64,000 bases of DNA from Crambe crambe (Eukaryota; Porifera; Demospongiae; Poecilosclerida; Crambeidae), in contig OZ004593.1 of NCBI GenBank assembly GCA_963924555.1, positions 5,700,480 through 5,764,479 of the forward strand. The letters are read 5' to 3'. The position numbers were made by a program, and so were the translations under genes. Below are positions 59,090 to 64,000 of this stretch, piece after piece. The notes under the pieces were generated by a model. That model did not search any database. It worked only from the letters and a program-made list of their open reading frames with translations, and was not told where the DNA came from. How positions within the stretch are numbered: position 1 is the first letter of the stretch; each line of letters starts with the position of its first letter.

Positions 59090-62000
59090 ATGTTCGAGGT
59101 AAGATTATGATATCCTAGTTCATCCATAGCTACGTAGATGATTCAGTTGCTTTCTGGTCTGACAATTTTGATAGTAAGAATTACTTGGCTAATCGGTTGG
59201 TTTAGTAAGAGCAAAGCTAATTATATCTTAGCCTATAAGTACTGACATAATAGCTAGCTTAGTGCACAGATTAACCTCTGTAGCTTCTATTGTTTAATGT
59301 ATAGGGATACAAGTTTGGAACAGCACTCTTTCTGAGTATTTTTCTTCCACTCTACTCATCTCAAGGTATAGAGCTATGACCTTCATCTGAGAGGATTTGC
59401 ATATTTGACCTATAGCTATAACTGTTATAGCTAGTATTGATGTAGCTACAGCTACAGAGCTGACTATAACATTTTTCATTTCTCACAGTCTATCCTGACA
59501 GTTACTCAATTCCCACTGGTGCATCAGTGAATGGATCATCTCCTACTGGAAGCTGTTCTAATGTTAATATGGTTGACACAAGGACAACCTGTCTGCAACC
59601 AACCTCCAGTGTTCTGTTTGATGGGCATGTCCCCACACTCACTGGACTAGATGGTGACATGTGGGCAAATCAACTACTCACTATAAACACAATAAAATCC
59701 TTGACTATTTTCATCTTTGACTTCACTGATACACCAGGCTATGACAGAGTAGAGAGAGTCGAGGTGGTGATGTTCAACTGTCCACAGTGGGGGATAACAT
59801 CTACTTACTTTATCCTCACTGGGGCCACTGCTAGAGGTCAGCCCTTCAGCAATTTTAATTCAATCCCTATTAGTTCCCTCACCTCCTGTGAGTCTCTTGT
59901 GAGAGTGTGTTTATCAGCCAACGTTCCTCGACCACTAATTGGTCTACAATTTGCCCTTGGCCAGGACTCTGACTGGGTGCACCTTGCTGAGGTGACCTTC
60001 TATACCAGAGGTTCCACCTGTCCACCAAATATCATCCTAATGCCACCACCACCTACAACACCACCACCAACATCACCAACTACAACACCACCACCAACAT
60101 CACCAACTACAACTGTTTCATCAGATAAAATATCGTCAGGTATAATATGATGATTAATTATCATGGTGATTAATGCCCACCCAAAAAAATCCTCAATCCA
60201 CTTAACTAGGGGAATCTGCCCACATTGCACTTTTGCAGCACATTATGAAGAAACTGTTTGGAGGAACGTTCATCAGCAAATTTTGCATGTATGCATGATG
60301 TCACCAGTGACTAAAGTAGCTAGCTACTCAAGAACCATCATTATGAAGTGGACACCCCATAAGTTATGCAGGTTCTTATAAACTATAGTGACTTGCTCTC
60401 CTCTTATTGAGAGCTCATGCTTAATCTACTAGCTACTAGCCATAATTCCTAATGTTGTAGCTATTGAGTTCGACAATCGACCCTTCTCTTGTGCTGTTTT
60501 TCTATCAGTATTTGTAGTAGTAGTGGTATTATGTGAGAGTTCCAGGTAGCCTAAAGTCTAGCCAATAATATTAGCAAAGTATGAAGATGTGGGCAATTCA
60601 TACGACCAGCTACAGTAAAAGCTGTACAGAGTTCTATCTGCTGGGGGAGGAGTTCCCAAATATTCTAAGATTCCCCCCCCCCCCCCCCCCCCACTCACCA
60701 CTAAGACAGAAGCCTGCTGTACTACATGCTATTTATATGATAAATATTAATCGGGTTTTCGTATGATAGCTAAGACCATGCAGATTCGAAAGAGTAGATT
60801 ACTTCCTCCTTCTCCCCTTTTAACACTACAGCACTAACATCACCATCATCACCATCAGCACCATCACCACCATCACCACCATCAACATCAACAACGTCAG
60901 CACCACCAAATGCTGGAATCATTGCAGGAGTGAATGTAGTCGTTGTCATCATCATCATCGCTGTAATCATACTTGTGGTTATTATCATCTTTTTAGTTTG
61001 CAAGAACAGAAAGTATCACCTGGAGTTCAATAACAGTATCAGAGAAGGAGGACAGATTGGTAGTACTTTGGACAAGATGCGAGATGGGGATCAAGCCGGG
61101 GGGGTGGGATACTCCAGAGGTGCTGTTTATGAGGTTATTGATCAGGTAAAGGGTGGTTCTGGTGTAAAAGGTGGTTCTGGTGTAAAAGGTGGAATATATA
61201 TGGATGTGGATGAAGTGGACCCAAGTAAGGGTCAGTATACTGGAGAGGCATACATGGTCTATGCTGAAATCGATAATCCCACAAAAGTACGACCTGCTTC
61301 TACATTTGGTATGGAAGATAACCCTCTCTATATCTCAGCTGATAGGGGTGACCAGCCTTCACCCAGAGACGTGTACACTGAACCTGAACAGCCAAATCCA
61401 ATTTATGAAACAATATACGACGAGGCCAGACTCAAGCCAGCTCTCTTCACGAAAGAAACTAATGTTGAAGAGGTCCAAAGTTCAGATGACCTTTGTCCTT
61501 ATTCCTCCATATACACAGTTTCTGTTGTGAACACTGACGAGAAACTGCTAGAAGTCACTGAACAAAATATACAAGAAACAAAAGTCTTGGGTTCTGGGAA
61601 TTTCGGTAAGGTCATCCTTGCAAAAACAGTTGGATTAAGTTGCCAAGATCTGAGAATGAGTCCATCCACTGATACGAATGTGATGATCCAAGTAGCAGTG
61701 AAGATGCTCAAGTCAAATGCCAATGCTTCCACCAAGAGTCAGTTTGAGAAGGAATACCAGTTCATGTCTCGCCTCAACCACCCTAATGTTGTTCGTCTTC
61801 TCGGAATCTGTATGACCAACATGCCCTTTATCATGATGGAGTACATGGAGAATGGAGATCTGAACCAGTTCCTTCAGGGTTACTCAGCCATTGTCAGTGG
61901 GGACTCCCCCAAATATGGAGAAATCACCAAAGCTACACTCATCCACGTCTCCACACAGATTGCAGATGCTATGAGATACCTCGCTTCAAAGAACTTCATC

Positions 62001-62441
62001 CACCGTGACCTCGCCACACGTAATTGCCTCGTTGGTGAACATTTCCATGTCAAGATTTCAGATTTTGGGATGAGTCGTAGCCTCTATGAATCTCATTACT
62101 ACATCATCCAACGAGAGCATGCCATTCTGCCTATTCGCTGGATGGCCACAGAGTGTTTCTATGGAAAGTTTTCAGCCAAAACGGATGTTTGGGCTTTTGG
62201 TGCCACCATGTGGGAGATCTTCAACCTCTCCAAGTATAAACCATACTACGAAATGAGAGACATGGAGTTGGTTCGAGATGCGTGCAAGGGCTACACCCGC
62301 AAGCTGTTGACTCGTCCAAAAGACTGTCCTCCTGAGGTGTACACTATCATGACCACATGTTGGGCCTACAAACCTTCTGATCGAGCAACATTTGAACAGC
62401 TCTATGAAGGACTGTCCTACCTAGATAAAATTTTTTTATAG
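59090..62441 (+). CDS. K7: receptor tyrosine kinase with shortened juxtamembrane region
   Basis: Join: 59090-59098 (MFE), 59305-59365, 59489-60139, 60832-62441 (776 aa). Signal peptide TALFLSIFLPLYSSQ; ectodomain VYPDSYSIP, SCSNVNMVD type, six cysteines. The stalk contains a repeated PPPTSPTTT, then a second Ser/Pro array from the last exon. The helix is at about 270-296. The juxtamembrane region lacks the same 80 residues as K4 and carries a duplicated GGSGVK; one position reads VYEVID where others have VYEDID. The kinase is complete: GSGNFG, AVKML, HRDLATRN (FIHRD, Asp633) and DFG. The activation segment has one extra residue (YYIIQREHAILP against YYIIREHAILP in K4 and YYIIQGHAILP in K3). 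With K4 it forms the closest pair in the array. Confidence 0.88.
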
Positions 62442-63753
62442 CTGATTTTTACTGAGTGATAAATTTTGCACTGTAGAGAGTGGGGCTGAGAAAGAGATTT
62501 ATGATGAGAGAGGGGTGGGGCTCGAGAGTTAGCTATAGCGCCGCCATGGTACAAGTGACACCATAGATATATAGACTACGTAACCTATATATATCTATGG
62601 TGCTGGTGTCATAAAGTTTTGGGGACCCCGCAGTTTTAGGTACCCCCGTCCCCAAATCTACTGTAGATATGGGGACTCCCACATACGTAGATATAGGGAC
62701 CCCATTCCAAATGTATGCTTATAGAAGATATCTCATCACAAATCTACATAGACATCAGTAATAGTTAAATCCACACCTTTTATGTTAGATCTTGGCCTTA
62801 GGATGGCTGCTCAAAGTGAGGTAGCTGAGTCTGACTTATCAGAGAGCGCGGTAGCGCTCTCTATGTAGGGATGACCTATGACCCTCCATAGGACTAATAC
62901 AAAATGAAGTTGGATTTTCTCAGAAAACAGTAAGTTGTAGCTGCTATAACTGCTCACCCTGTCTCTTATGCACATTCTTATCATGCAGGAGAATTTTGGA
63001 GGCTGAAATACTCAACACGGAGAAACAGTAGTAGCGCACTTTTTCATGATTTCTTATTCTTCAGGTTCTTAATCATCATCATATTCTTCATAATGGCACG
63101 ATCTGGAGTAAAATTGGGCCGCGCTTTGGCCATCTTCTATATATGAATTTGTACCATTTTACTCGGACCAGGTCCACATCCCATCAGTTTAGCCTCTAGT
63201 TCACTCAGAAAAAAAAGCCGCTTCCTTAGTACAGTTATACAGCTAATCAGCCATTAAACTTAAATAGATTGCGCATGCGTACGTACAGTTACCATGACTA
63301 AAATCTACCGTCCGGATCGATACCGTCTGAGCTAAACTAGCTACTTGCTATTCTTCAAAGTCCTCGAGATAAGTTGTTATTCTTTTATTAGCTATTGTTA
63401 TAGCTATTTTTGCTAGCTAACTAACTAGCTAGCTAAATACCTAGGTAAATCTTACCAAAATTCAAGTTGGTTAAAAGTCAACTTTATACTGAGCTAGCCA
63501 ACTACTTAGTGTTAACCAGCTACCTTTGTAGCTCTTATCACTTAGCTGAATAGTTAGCTACAGCAAATTGCTAGCTCTGTAAACTTGTATTTAATGCTAG
63601 CTGTAGTGTAATACTCAGCTACAGTATACAGCATATTATTATTATTAATTATTATTTTATTGGCATATTAATTTTATCTACTACTCTATATATATTGGAT
63701 AAATAACATAATAGAAAAAAAAACCTATACATCTGTCTACACTAATAATTACT
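62442..63753. other. K7 3' flank and palindrome-headed repeat copy 2
   Basis: GC-rich block at about 62478-62560, a short A/T hairpin at about 62563-62603 (CATAGATATATA inverted), then the uninterrupted dispersed repeat (about 62838-63302). Positions 63310-63750 are A/T-rich with many AGCTAGCTA words and no gene. Confidence 0.55.
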
Positions 63754-64000
63754 ATGGCTTCAGCAAAAAAAAAGAGGGCACAGCGAAAAAAGAGGTATGA
63801 AATGAATAAAGCTGCAGAAAAGTCCACAATGAAACAGTACCATGATAAACACAGGGATACCATGAAATCAAAATCTAAACACAATTATGAAAAGAACAAA
63901 GATGCCATAAAATCTAAGTCTAAACAAAATTATGAAAAGAACAAAGATGCTGCAAAATCTAGATCTAAGCAAAATTATGAAAAAAACAAAGACGCCATGA
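63754..64000 (+). CDS. Open repeat-rich ORF running off the window
   Basis: ATG at 63754, no stop by the window end (82 codons). A Lys/Arg-rich start (MASAKKKRAQRKKRYEMNK) leads into 15-residue repeats of the form KSKSKQNYEKNKDA, three copies with one diverged copy before them, matching 45-base DNA repeats. Basic repeats of this Y-x2-N type precede helicase or nuclease domains in some Helitron-like and other sponge and cnidarian transposon proteins, but no catalytic domain is visible here. It could equally be a host low-complexity protein. The A-rich tract at 63765 is a possible slippage site. Confidence 0.55.
   Translation, partial: MASAKKKRAQRKKRYEMNKAAEKSTMKQYHDKHRDTMKSKSKHNYEKNKDAIKSKSKQNYEKNKDAAKSRSKQNYEKNKDAM

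Noticed and set aside
29097-61735. Minus-strand ORFs opposite the kinase exons
   Set aside because: They recur at the same place in every paralogue because the sense exons are homologous, and they show no domain; they are shadows of the coding strand.
1-64000. tRNA or rRNA genes
   Set aside because: No cloverleaf-type conserved boxes or rRNA-like segments were noticed on reading; a dedicated scan was not possible.

Overview
The window is eukaryotic and most likely from a demosponge close to Amphimedon. The basis is short GT-AG introns, many TAGCTAGC-type A/T-rich runs, dense miniature transposons, and a tandem array of sponge-style receptor tyrosine kinases (RTKs). No search was possible, so the species is inferred. 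Names R1-R5 and K1-K7 are local labels.

The window is mainly one tandem array of cell-surface receptors, all on the + strand. The intact members share a plan: a short start exon (9 coding bases, ATG TTC GAG, in most kinase genes), a signal-peptide exon of about 60 bases, one exon for a six-cysteine ectodomain plus a Pro/Thr stalk, and one last exon for the membrane helix and cytoplasmic tail. The introns are phase 0, 1 and 1. Three interchangeable tails occur. The kinase tail (K1-K7) is a tyrosine-rich juxtamembrane region followed by a DDR-like tyrosine kinase. The class B tail (R1, R5) is about 185 residues with YSRL, YAKV and PPPVPQK motifs and no kinase. The class C tail (R2, R3, R4) is about 62 residues with YEQV and YMEV motifs.

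Layout: 1-8.2 kb holds R1 (class B, damaged), R2 (class C pseudogene), a relic second membrane exon, R3 (class C, intact) and another relic exon. From 8.4 to 13.9 kb lies a gene-poor stretch with three nested inverted-repeat elements. R4 (class C pseudogene) and R5 (class B, intact) fill 13.9-17.6 kb. From 18.2 to 27.3 kb is a three-fold tandem repeat, probably inside the first intron of K1. The kinase genes run from 27.3 to 62.4 kb. K1, K3, K4 and K7 look intact; K2, K5 and K6 carry frameshifts, and K5 also lacks its 5' half. A single-exon FAD oxidase gene of the berberine-bridge type (45.1-46.6 kb), with a mitochondrial-type N-terminus, lies where the missing 5' half of K5 should be. The window ends in an open repeat-rich ORF.

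Taken together, this resembles a paired-receptor system: one ligand-binding module is attached to a signalling kinase or to kinase-less tails that reuse similar tyrosine motifs, with continuing duplication, exon exchange and decay of kinase genes into kinase-less forms. The ligand, and any role in self/non-self or microbial recognition, is inference.
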